In this document: one piece after another, positions 27,860 through 37,899 of the stretch
How positions within the stretch are numbered: position 1 is the stretch's first letter
Layout: every line of letters starts with the position of its first letter
Assembly (NCBI GenBank): GCA_021014325.1
Contig: CM037461.1
Span: forward strand, 13,297,501 to 13,361,500
DNA from: Plazaster borealis
Taxonomy: Eukaryota; Echinodermata; Asteroidea; Forcipulatida; Labidiasteridae
DNA: 64,000 nt
Reading direction: 5' to 3'
Notes under the pieces: generated by a model
What the model was told of the DNA's origin: nothing
The model's input: the letters and a program-made list of their open reading frames with translations, nothing else
Databases searched by the model: none
Made by a program: the position numbers and the translations under genes

Positions 27860-28547
27860 GTTTTGTCCGGTACACTCTCCTCCTCTGGTCTGACACTCGT
27901 CGGATTGTCGGTGGTGAGATGACGAAAAAAGCGCCAACGATGTGGTATCGACTGGATCCAGCCGCCCGTCTAGTGTAGTGTTTGTTACATGATCGGACAC
28001 GTGCCCGCATTATACATATGAATGTACATGTACATGTACGTCGGGCACCAGATCGGGAATTATTAACTAAAGCAATTACAATAGGTCTCCATAGAGACGT
28101 AAAAATAATAATACAAAAAGTATTAATGCGACAAGTTTTACTAGACTGGTTGCTGTCGTGAGAGTACCCAACACCGATGATACTTTTATGATGCGTCTGG
28201 ATACCAGATCATAGCTAATTATACAACCAATAGAGGGCGCCCTTCATTAAACGGAAACTACCGCCCGGAAGTCACCCAGGCCAACTAACTGTATTTTATG
28301 CGTTTATGGCGCATCCGCGTCGAGCTTAAATTCGCACTTTCCCATATGTCGATCGCTGTGGGGTATAGGCTAAAAGTATTTTTTTATTACTTCCAAGTAC
28401 AAAATTGATCTTTCTAGATGTGTTCTTTTGTGGGGTACATGAATTTTACCCCACAAAGAAATAGTGCCCCACAAGAGTGGTAAAGCGACAACACAGTACC
28501 CCATAAGTGTGTGAGTACGAGAGCACACACACACGTGTGTAAACACC
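27860..28547. other. Upstream flank of the SET gene
   Basis: This is the likely 5' untranslated and promoter side of the minus-strand SET gene. It includes ACATGTACATGTACATGTACG near 28025, a form common in marine invertebrate DNA, and CACACACACACGTGTG near 28526. A run near 28430-28510 holds CCCCACAAG and ACCCCATAAG, which resemble a part of the satellite monomer. I see no TATA box that I can tie to the start. Confidence 0.35.
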
Positions 28548-28664
28548 GGCAATCGTGGACCCTCCTTTGTTCAACTCTTTGTGTTAGCAACCGTGGACCA
28601 CAATGATTTCCTTTGTGATAGCAACCGTGGACCTATTATCCCTTTTGTTATAGGTCCACGGTTT
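28548..28664. repeat. Clustered GCAACCGTGGACC motif, three direct and one inverted
   Basis: GCAATCGTGGACC ends at 28561, GCAACCGTGGACC occurs at 28587-28599 and again at 28621-28633, and the inverted GGTCCACGGTTT lies at 28653-28664. Copies are about 35 bp apart with TTTGTGNTAGCAACC links. Just downstream, 28727-28734 and 28754-28761 (TATGCCCC and GGGGCATA) form a hairpin with an inner TTCGGC/GCCGG pairing. Confidence 0.6.
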
Positions 28665-28941
28665 GATTGTGGATACCTACCCACGCACACACACCACACA
28701 CACACGGAAGGACAAGGCAAACACTATATGCCCCTTCGGCTTGCTTCGCCGGCGGGGCATAAAAACCGGTTCCGGTAGGGGGTAGGGCTGGTATAACCAT
28801 TAAATGCCACATGGCTACCTATACTTTGTACCACACACGCTGCCTGGTGATTATATTATCCCAGACATTTCGCTGAAGGTTATGACTCAAGGAACGTACG
28901 TGTAGGGTACTTGAAACGATTCCTAAGTTCCAAATTGAATG

Positions 28942-29331
28942 TTTAAAGGGATTGTATACGTTTGGTAATTGGAACCCACTGTTTATTTTAATCATCTATA
29001 TGGTTGCACTTGTAGATACATACAACAAAACTATGTGAAAATTTCATTGAAAATGTGGTAGCGTTTTTGAGTTATTGCGGAAAATCTGGAGCAGTATGTC
29101 TACGTAGGAATACACAATGTAATAAATGTTACTGCAGGAACGCTTCTCAGATTCAAATTTGTTGTGATACAAATTGATATCCTTTTCCATAACCACAGTA
29201 CTTCAAAGTGAAAAGCTTCTAAAAATGCATTATACTATCCAAAGCTGCTGTACTTCTTACGTTCTTACCAAGTAAGTTTTTATTGCCATTAATTTTCAGA
29301 GTAATTACCAAACGTGTACAGAGCCTTTAAA
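28942..29331. mobile_element. MITE with TTTAAAGG..GGTAATT termini, about 390 bp
   Basis: The left end starts TTTAAAGGGATTGTATACG. The right end, read inward on the opposite strand, starts TTTAAAGGCTCTGTACACG; both continue TTTGGTAATT. About 24 of the first 29 bases agree. TTTAAA at both borders could include a TTAA target duplication. The interior has no open frame of note. The termini recall an abundant MITE I remember from sea star genomes, which is from memory only. Confidence 0.65.
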
Positions 29332-30297
29332 GGGGCACTGTTGTCTTGATCAAAGCATGCAGGCCTGTACAAAGCATGTGTGTGTCGCCGAGTAGCCTTT
29401 TTCCAGCGGCTGTGTGCAGCCTACGGGCCATGTGCTAGTCCCTTTTCAAGCCACACGCAACCCTTGCATCATTATACATTGGAAGATGGCAAGTATTCCT
29501 TATCCACAAAATAAAGACAATTCCGTTCGCACAACACTGACAACCATAGAGAAAATGAAGCATGTACATGTACTTATACAAAGCGTTTAGCGTAAAAATG
29601 TGGTAACCCGTTATATTTCATGTTTACATAGTTCTCCTGAACTACAACATATAGATACATAAGATGTGTTACATACGTTGAAGGGAAAAAATCAAACAGG
29701 TTGTACACTGAAATAATTATAACTAGAAGACACACGCCACTACGAAATGGGTGTTTCTCATGACATCATCACGTCATCGTAACTGTCATTGGAAATTAGA
29801 ACATCGTGTTGAGATTCAACAAGCATTCAATGTTCAATTTACTTTATCTTTTTTATACAAGCACAATGTTTAAGACGTTTTGTTCGAGGCTTGGATTATT
29901 TGAATTTGTAGTAATTTTCTTTCATAAAACCTTATTGACTGTACTCTGTACCAATACTGTCTACAATCTGTCTGCATTAATGTCGATATTAATTTTATTA
30001 TAAATGTGATTAAGGGTTGTAAAGTTGATCAATGGTGGAATTACAATAAGGACAGTAAGAACCAGAGCTTAGTAGTGTTTTTTACTTGACCAACACTCAC
30101 AAAAACATGAAACTATGTAAAAATTGGGTTCATAATTCAATATAATTCATAATTAAAAATTATTTTTTACTTCCCACAAAATGATGTACTACTCATAAAA
30201 CTTGAGAAAAAATAAGAGGTAGATGAAACAAAAGATGTGGCCTCAATACACAATAATGTTCTCATGACGTTGCAGCTTTTCGGTGTGTCATTAAGGG
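29332..30297. other. Intergenic, nothing recognised
   Basis: AT-rich DNA with short open frames only. One 65-residue frame at 29806-30003 is hydrophobic and has no domain I recognise. There is a short direct repeat TGACATCATCACGTCATCG near 29761. Confidence 0.4.
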
Positions 30298-30918
30298 CAG
30301 GGTTCTGCCCACGGTGGTCGGTGCTGGAAAACCCGCCCGGCACTCGTAATTCCCTGACCACCACTGGCGGATTTTTCTCTTTTTCCGACCACCACACATT
30401 TCCCCCTTTTTTTGCCCACTTCCTTCAAAACATTTTTAACAACATGTAAAAGTAAATTATTTACCAGTAAAAATGTCATCCAAAGTTTCGAGTAGCCTAC
30501 TTCTTTCGTTTGAGTCTATTTTAATGATCCAGGATTGAGCATCTGTCCCGCCTGTACGTACGTACGATGCACATCCAACGATGATCCAACGGAAACCTGC
30601 ATTGATTTTACAATGGTTCCCAGTCACTCTGATTGTAGCTTTACGCTTGGAATAACATGATACCAGTTTCATCGTGTACGTGTGGCGTATCCTATTCCAC
30701 GGCATTGAATACAACGTAAAATGAACTACAGAGTAAGGCACCATGATGTTATGCTGTAAATTGTTTTCCCCTGGCGGTAAAGGCGTGCGCGCACTGTGGA
30801 GGCCTACATGTAAATTCACGGCACGATCGTGCACGGACACGATTGAAAGGAAATTGACTTGACCGTACTAGAGGAAAAAAAAATGTCCATCACTAAAAAA
30901 ATCCTGGGCAGAACCCTG
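30298..30918. mobile_element. hAT-like non-autonomous transposon, about 620 bp
   Basis: A perfect 14-base inverted repeat bounds the element: CAGGGTTCTGCCCA at 30298-30311 and TGGGCAGAACCCTG at 30905-30918. The CAGGG ends suggest the hAT group. No matching 8-bp duplication is visible in the flanks (ATTAAGGG and TATGGGCT). An open minus-strand frame of 127 residues inside (30457-30840) shows no transposase motif. Confidence 0.6.
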
Positions 30919-32479
30919 TATGGGCTGTGTAAAGTGTGAAGGTTTTGTGAAATTCCTAACAGACTTTCTTCGTAGAGAAGAGTTAATTTATTGTTGTTCC
31001 TGTATTGGCCCAATGAGCACATTTGGAAGATTTTTTGCGCATTATGGTTAATTAAATAAGGAACAATAAGGTCATGCCTTATGTCTAGTGAGTTGTGCCA
31101 ATAAGACGATGCAACTACTCTCCAGTTTCCCAATATTTCATGAATTGTGATACTCGCGGATAATTTATCGATATGCTGTATATTACTCTACTTGGTACAA
31201 ACTTGTGTTTTTGTTGGTAATTCATTGCGATGGTTTTCTTCCTCCGTGATTTTATCGTTAAATTGTTAGAGTTTTACATACTGTACAAATCTGGTCCTGA
31301 GGAACAAGCTCTGAGGAACAAGGTAACCAACAAAAACCCATATTTTGGTATACATACACAGAGAAAGAAAAGACCACACAGCAGGGCAAGTTTGTATTAT
31401 GCAAGAAGGTTTTTGTAATGGAGACCATGAGTAGGCCTAAATGCCTACTCGTGAATCAAGAAATGGTGACGAGTGAAGAGTTGGCAAGAGCGGCTATAAA
31501 GGAATGTTTAAATAAACAATTGATAGACAAGGACAACCAAGGCCATACTGTAGTTGTCCTGTGCTGGTCATTATTGGTTGGAGATTTTTTTTTTGTATTT
31601 TAGTCTTTCTTTCATCGGTATGGCCCAAAAGGTCTCTGGATTTAGGGTTTTTTTTCCCCAATAATTGGTTAAGATTAATTTAAGGTGCTCATGTATGGAA
31701 AAAAGGCCGGGTTCATAATCAGTACAGGTGACGATCTTTTTTTTCTAAACTGGGAAATTATGCATGGTACGTCCTCAGGTAGCCTACACAAAAACCAAAT
31801 AATATGTCCCATATACCAAAGTATTGTGAATAATGAATCGGACCACGATTGAAACAAGATACAGCAATTTGGCTGCAATTAAGCTGATGTGCTTCATTAA
31901 AACATATGTTTAATTGCCGACGCGCGGGTCTGAGGTGACGCGAGCGGAGACCAGAAACCAAAAACTATTTGTTTGTTCTCATTTTACAAAGACAGTGTAT
32001 TCAACATAAATATTGGAAAGTATCTTTGATTTCAATAACTTTTCAAAAGAACTTGCTGTATTCTTGATGTGATGAGTCTTCACTTTTTACTTGTTAGAAT
32101 AGAAGCTTGTGGGGGAAAAGGTAATTGTCTAAGATTAGTAAGAGTGTAATCGCACTCTATGTGACCAGACATTTACATGTTCTTTTGTCAGCTTAATCGG
32201 CCATCAGAGTCACGAGAATATTGGAAAACCCTAATAATGTTTATATAACTGTTTTCAAACATATCGGGTTTTAGACTCGCGAGATTCAAAACTAATTGTT
32301 TTTAGCGAAACCATATAATTTCAAGCAAAATTAAGGGGAAGTTTTCTACCATGACCACATTTGTATCTATAGTTATATGTAAACATTGATAATTTCACAC
32401 TTATTATCTTTGAAACAAACATTAAACAATGTCGTGGTCCACATTATCCATATCATGTTTCTTGTAAATGTAGTTCCAA
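30919..32479. other. Intergenic, no supported gene
   Basis: Short open frames at 31230-31418 and 31418-31603 on the plus strand and some on the minus strand show no domain. No splice chain joins them convincingly. Poly-T and poly-A runs near 31590 and 31735 are the only simple repeats. Confidence 0.4.
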
Positions 32480-33165
32480 CAGGCTCATTTTTAATTGTAA
32501 ATTTTCGGCTATTTTTTAAATTTCAGCATAAAATTGTCATTATTGATCGAAAATTGCTATCAACACTTTTTTCGTTAACCATTTACTTTCCCAATGCGTG
32601 AAAAGTGCGCTCCATATTTTACAAATAAATCTCATGCAAGGCTAACAATTTAAATATGAATGAATTTCAGTTATTAGATATCAATATGCACATTTTGTCG
32701 TGGTTATAAAAACACTGACAAAATTTCAAAGACAATTAATTTAAGGAACGAAATATGAAAAAATATACCCCTCCTCTTTTTAGCTAGGTTTGATGAACAA
32801 AGACTAACAATTTCTATCACCTCCTTCTCGTCTGGCTTAAGGAACAAGGGATACAAAATTAGATACCCTTACTTACATTATGACCACTCAATCCACAAAT
32901 ACACTCCTTTTTCATTTTGTCACCAAACGGTGTGCGTATTTCTCTTCGATATCATTCTCTTCGATATTATATACATGCAATAATGTTTTGGAGATAAAAT
33001 GTGGCGAAATGATTTTCTAACAAAAGGGTTAAATTAATAGACGTATACTGTTGAATATATTTTGAAAAGTGCAATATCTTACTTCAAGCAGCAATATTTT
33101 ATGGACACAAAAACAGCAGGATTTTAGTATTTTGAAAAACAACTTCAAAAATAATAAAAAGGACA
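32480..33165. repeat. Dispersed repeat family, copy 1
   Basis: This stretch aligns by eye with 47180-47911 in the same orientation. Shared blocks include AAAATTGCTATC, CCCCTCCTCTTTTT, GGAACAA.GGATACAA, CCCTTACTTA followed by ACCACTC and CCACAA, TATTATATA..ATGCAATAAT, and CAGCAATATTTTATG followed by TTTTAG.ATTTTGAAAAA. This copy carries only about two of the internal ~49-bp GGATACAA..TATCCCCTCC units. No protein is encoded. Confidence 0.6.
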
Positions 33166-33600
33166 AAATGTACTTAAACATGAACCTTCCTTTCCTGAAC
33201 ATAGGAGCTGGAGATGGTTTTGGAAAGAAATTTGAAACCAACACCAAGGCAAATGTTTTAGTAGTCGAATGTTCAAACTTACTTTGTTAAGGCCTGTCTG
33301 TAGTAGCCGTCCATAACTCTAGCTTACACAACTGGGCATGCCGGTGGTACGATCTCAAATGTAATTGTTGATGTGTTTTATTTAAAGTAATTATAACAGC
33401 CATTATTATAATAATTTAAATTGAAAGGCCACACTAGGTTTAGTACTTACCATATCAATATAGACAACATGCGCGCGCATGTTGGCAGGCAATAACAACG
33501 CGCAGCCATCTTTGTTTATGCACACGTTGCACACAATTGTATCGGAACGATCGTACGTACAAAATCTTCTTTGAATTTCAAGATATTCTTTTGCCTCGTC

Positions 33601-36600
33601 ATGAAGCCAAATCGAGATTGGGTGGATAGTATGGCTCCAGAGGATCGTCAGCGATACTTAAGTAAGCTGAAAACGACTTCCAGCTCCGAAATTCTTCCAG
33701 ATCCGTACGTTCTTGAAGCTTCAGTTTGGTCAGAAGACGAAACGAAATGGCGCCAAATGCAGTATGCCGACCTGTACAACTATTTGATAGGTACACCGAG
33801 TGAGTTCACTCATGAGTCGTTGAAAGCATACCGATCGCTTGAAGCTTACAACTACTTTCTATGTGGCCATGTTCAGCGATGCTTCTTCTATGACGTTCCC
33901 TCTTCAGAGTTTTGCTTTGTACGGTCCTTGGTCCTCCCTGGCCAAAGGCAAAACCCGAAGAACGATTCGGAATTGTACGACGCTTGGGTCTGTCTAAACA
34001 ACTCTGGTGTCATTCATGCAGCAGCATGCTCTTGTATGGCTGGGTAAGTTTTAATGTGTGATCAGCCAATCTTTGTGGATGAAAATAAATTTGTGAAAAA
34101 TGTGTCTTATTTGATAAATATTTATTTGTTTATTACTGCCCATTTGCTCATATTAATTATGGACTTACAAAAACACAACAATAACATACCTTGGCCTTGC
34201 GTTACAATAAATAATAATGATGGTTTGGGCTTACGATGTGTGACATGGTGTAAATTTACGAAGGCCTTGTCTTTCTCTCCCCCCCCCCCCTGTCTAACCA
34301 AAATTAGTAAAACTTGCAGCATTAACATAGAGTTTTTATTACATTGAGTTTTTTTTACCCTACTCTAATTCAGTTAGTTCCTAGGCTGTAAATATATTTG
34401 TGTATGATTTTGAAAGAAACATGATCATGTTCATTAGCTCTTGAGAGTTGCTTTCTGGTCACTTGCACTGTAAAGTTGGTAATTGGACTGGCAGATTAAA
34501 TTAAAAACTCTAATACAAACAGGTTATTTGTAGATGCACCATACATGTAAAACAAAAAGGAGTTAAGTATGAGCTAGTTTCATATCTCCTATTAGCACCT
34601 TCCATTTGTGGCCAACATTATCTTCCTTAAAATTTTACATTCAGTTTTGTGTGTAATCTAATTGTTTCAGATTGGGGGCAGCATGTTCTCATGTCGCAGC
34701 CATCATGTACAGGATAGAAGCGGCAGTGCGTCTGGGTTACACTGCAGAACCCACAGCAACCAGCAGACCTTGCCGTTGGAAAGCAGCCAAGAAGAAGGTG
34801 AGAATAAGCCTCTATGGCAATGATAAAATCATGGAATTTGTCAAGATAGCCGCAGTAATGAAATGGGAAATTTAAATTTTCCAAGGTGGATAATGAAAAT
34901 CAAAGGTCCTTCAACAGTGCCGGAATAACCAAGGTCACTACCACGCAGTGAAGACAGGGTCCGAACACTGTTATTCCCATTAATAAATACCTTTTTATAA
35001 AATAACGCATAAGTACGGTATAATTTCAACCCAAAATGAGGCCATAGGCGCAGCCACTGCAAGTGGTGGCGGACGTGCATCTATAGCCTCATTTTGGGCA
35101 AGAGTTATGACGTCATGCAGCATGGGATACAACAAAGCGCAAACTAGTTGTACACAATGTATGCTGGTTTAGGGGCAACTTATTTGCTAGTTTCCAAAGC
35201 TGGTCCTTTATCACCCATAAATACATCCCCATGTGATTAGGTTTTGACCAATCATTACACTATCCCGCGTTATCAAAGTGGGTCAACACAAACGTGCGCT
35301 TTAATGCCGGTGGTTATAAGACAAGATGTAAATGTCAAAATGGTGTTATTTCTGTGAAAAGTTTGAGCAGGCTCAATGTTCTACAACCTGATGCAAAATT
35401 TATGCTAAAATGATAAACAGTTTGTTGAATCTTTAACGAACTTTCCGATGATGTATAGATTGTAAAAATCCAACATGTCGTTCATGAGTTATATTTTTTT
35501 TTTCAAAAATTAAACTTTGATTTGATGTAATTCAATACCTAATGACGTCATCATGACATCATCAAGTTTGTGTCGTCTTGATATTTAGGTTCAAATGTCT
35601 TATGAGTTTCAATGTAAAATTCAATTTCAATTTTGAGTTATGCCGTAAATAAGACCGAAAATGATGTTTTTCAAGAAAAAAACCAAAGGCAAACTTCGAC
35701 CTAGGGGCATGACCTCGAAGAAAAGGTCATACGATTTTGACGTTAACTTTTGAAATGTAGCCCCAGTCTTGATCTATCACATGCCCAATTATGAACATCA
35801 TAGCTTTCATATTCAATGAGATACAGCAAATACCAAATGGTCATTTTTCAACTTTAAAAACGTTGTAATTCGACACCTGATGACGTCATCATGACGTTAT
35901 TAACTTTGTGCCGTCTTCATATCGAGGTTCAACTGTCTGATGAGTTTCATTGTTCAATTCAATTTCAATCTTGAGTTATCTTCTAGCGAAGAGTTCCAGG
36001 GAAGAAGAAGATGGAGAAGAAAAAAAAAAACAGAACAAAAACAAAGAGGTGTTCGTGCTCATATTGCACGAACACCTAATAATAATAATGTAGATTTATA
36101 TAGCCTACAGCTCCACCTGCAGGTGCTCGAGGCGCGATTACAAAGAAACAACAAAAATACATTAAATAATCAATTAATTGATAAACGAAATAAACAGCAA
36201 AAAAGTAAGGAGAACAACAATTATGAGAACGCTTGTGACATGAGATGAGTCTTAAGAGCAACTTTAAATTGAGATAGTGATGAACATAATTTGACCTGCA
36301 AAGGTAGTGTATTCCAGAGACGTGGAGCTGCAACTGAAAAGGCCCTATCCCCCCATGTGTGTTTGGATCTAGGTTCACAGAGAAGAGACATATTGCTGGA
36401 GCGGAGTGTACGATGAGGTGTATATGGAGTGAGAAGAGAACTAATATAGGCAGGAGCCAGGTCATTCAAAGACTTAAAGACAATAAGCATCAATTTGTAT
36501 ACAATTCTATAACCAACCGGTAACCAATGTAGCCCATACAAGACGGGTGTAATGTGCGATGATTTCTTTGTCAAGGTAACCAAACGTGCAGCGGAGTTTT

Positions 36601-36960
36601 GGACGCGCTGAAGATGAGCAATCTGATCTTGAGGGAGACCGAACAAAAGTGCATTTGCCATATCTAACCGGGAGGTTATAAAAAAACCATGCATTCATAA
36701 CTAACATTGAAAACCAGTTGACCGAAAAATATTTTAAGTATATATTTCCAGAAGTTTTGACTCGCCGTCATGAGCCAAGATGTGCAGATGATGATGGCAG
36801 AGTTTGGTGCACATGTCGTAGGCCGAGGTTTGGTAAGATGGTAACGTGCAGTTATCCAAGTTGCCCTGTTGGCGAGTTCCATCTGCAATGTGTGCACCTT
36901 CAGAGAATGCCTAGAAGAGTTTGGTTTTGTGGTACCTGTCCTACACTCAACAAATCGTAA
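33601..36960 (+). CDS. SWIM zinc-finger and PHD-finger protein, candidate transposon accessory gene
   Basis: Exon 1 is 33601-34043 (donor GTAAGT) and exon 2 is 34671-34797 (acceptor TTGTTTCAG, donor GTGAGA). They join in phase through a split Gly codon. The join completes a SWIM finger, C143-x-C145 then C153-x-H155, inside the pattern AACSCMAGLGAACSHVAAIM. The last exon ends at a TAA at 36958-36960 and carries a C4HC3 PHD finger (WCTCRRP..CSYPSC..H..C..WFCGTC). An AG at 36737-36738 gives an exon start (36739) in phase with exon 2, for 263 residues. A better-looking TTTCCAG acceptor (exon at 36752) is out of phase. Known relatives, from memory, carry a YqaJ-like nuclease between SWIM and PHD; I see none here. 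The gene runs tail-to-tail with the THAP transposase. The start is the first in-frame ATG. Confidence 0.6.
35030..35098. repeat. Inverted repeat, 18-base arms
   Basis: CCCAAAATGAGGCCATAG at 35030-35047 pairs with CTATAGCCTCATTTTGGG at 35081-35098 with one mismatch. The 33-base spacer holds a smaller CCACT/AGTGG hairpin. It lies in the intron between the SWIM and PHD exons. Confidence 0.7.
35500..36000. repeat. Diverged tandem duplication with ATGACGTCATCATGAC motif
   Basis: Two blocks about 335 bp apart share a long common order: CCTAATGACGTCATCATGAC at about 35541 and CCTGATGACGTCATCATGAC at about 35876. Each is followed by TTTGTG.CGTCTT.ATAT, GGTTCAA.TGTCT.ATGAGTTTCA and AATTCAATTTCAAT.TTGAGTTAT. 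This is an old repeat within the SWIM-PHD intron. No protein is seen. Confidence 0.65.
36047..36077. repeat. Perfect 12-bp hairpin next to the LINE tail
   Basis: AGGTGTTCGTGC and GCACGAACACCT form a 12-bp stem with a 7-base loop. It follows a GAAGAAGAAG..AACAAAAACAAAG tract. The 3' arm runs into CTAATAATAATAATG, where the LINE tail starts. A hairpin followed by CTAA would suit a Helitron-like 3' end, but no 5' end was identified. Confidence 0.55.
36078..36700 (-). mobile_element. 5'-truncated LINE tail (ORF2 C-terminus and 3' UTR)
   Basis: On the minus strand an open 157-codon frame (36694-36221) reads as the C-terminal domain of a jockey/CR1/L2-type LINE polyprotein. Motifs in order are ITSRLD, LLFGLPQDQI, LQRVQNSAARLVT, HITPVL..LHWLPV..RI.YK, LLTPY, GDRAFSVAAPRLWN and LPLQ, ending LKTHLMSQAF. 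After the stop comes an AT-rich 3' UTR that ends in (ATT)n at about 36078-36091. The 5' truncation point, near 36700, lies about 40-50 bp from the PHD exon. The LINE is antisense to the SWIM-PHD gene. Confidence 0.85.
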
Positions 36961-37265
36961 AAAAGAAGATACATGTATGGGGCTGATTTCACAGAGTCAA
37001 AATTGATCTTAACTTTGCATCAATCATAGTTACTTTGAAAAATGTGATGTCGCAGTAAAAATCATTATGGCAAACAACACATTGTAACTTGAAATTAATT
37101 TTATTTCTTTGTGAAATCCACCGTTGTACATATTTACCAGTACATAAAGACAGGCAAAATATCAAAATTTGCTGTTGTTGAAACTCGAGTGATTATTTAT
37201 TTTGCAGTACAAAATATATTTACCACATTAATTATTAATTTAAGACAAAGCTACACAAGTGATAT
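36961..37265. other. 3' flank of the SWIM-PHD gene
   Basis: AT-rich DNA after the PHD exon stop. It probably holds the 3' untranslated region. No clear AATAAA at a fitting distance was picked out, and no gene is seen. Confidence 0.4.
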
Positions 37266-37700
37266 AATATTTACGGAGCTCTGGAAGTGCAATCGGACAT
37301 GTTGAGATCCTGACATAAATATCTCCGGATGACGACATCCTAAACGAAAATAAGTCGACATAACGAGATAATTATGTCGGGATGTCGACATCCAAAAAGT
37401 AGGATGTCATCTTCCTGTGATAATTTATTTTAGGATGATGACATCCTAAAAGTAGGATGTCGTCTTTCTCCCAACAACACGCTTGACATGATTACCTGTT
37501 GCGATCCAATGTGTTGAGAATTACCGAAAACCAAAATGGCGTCACTCATTCAACTATTATACAAAGGGTAGACGACATCAAAATTGAGGATGTCGACATC
37601 CTGACATAAATTATCACAGGAAGACAATATTCTACTTTTAGGATGTCGACATCCCGACATAGTTATCTCGGTATGTTGACTTAAGAGCTCCGTTAATATT
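37266..37700. mobile_element. MITE with ACGGAGCTCT ends and GGATGTCGACATCC blocks, about 435 bp
   Basis: AATATTTACGGAGCTCT at 37266-37282 is an inverted copy of AGAGCTCCGTTAATATT at 37684-37700 (16 of 17 bases). TAATATT on both sides may be a 7-bp target duplication. The interior is filled with direct and inverted GGATGTCGACATCC and GACATAA.TTATC blocks. It lies between the convergent stop codons of the SWIM-PHD gene and the THAP transposase. The ends recall a common sea star MITE, from memory. Confidence 0.75.
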
Positions 37701-37899
37701 AGTATAAGTTTGTTTATCTTTAATATCAATATCTTCTTTTTTGGCAACAGAAATTATGGCAAGAAAGGTTAAGTTATGGAAAATGTATAATTTGTCAAAG
37801 TGGCAAAAGACAAAAAGAAAGAAACAAATTCATGTATGTATCATTCTGGATTTCGTGGGACTATTTTTATCATAACTACCACACTGCTAATTATGCTCT

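Noticed and set aside
28430..28510. Possible outlying satellite monomer (CCCCACAAG, ACCCCATAAG)
   Set aside because: Only 9-11 bases match and the rest of the monomer is absent, so chance is likely.
28727..28761. GC hairpin read as a bacterial-type terminator
   Set aside because: The context is animal DNA and no T-run follows. It is better regarded as a small inverted repeat.
30457..30840. 127-residue minus-strand frame
   Set aside because: It lies inside a 621-bp inverted-repeat element and shows no transposase motif or splice partner.
31230..31603. Two short plus-strand frames that could be neighbouring exons
   Set aside because: They are in different frames, have no clear donor or acceptor between them, and show no domain.
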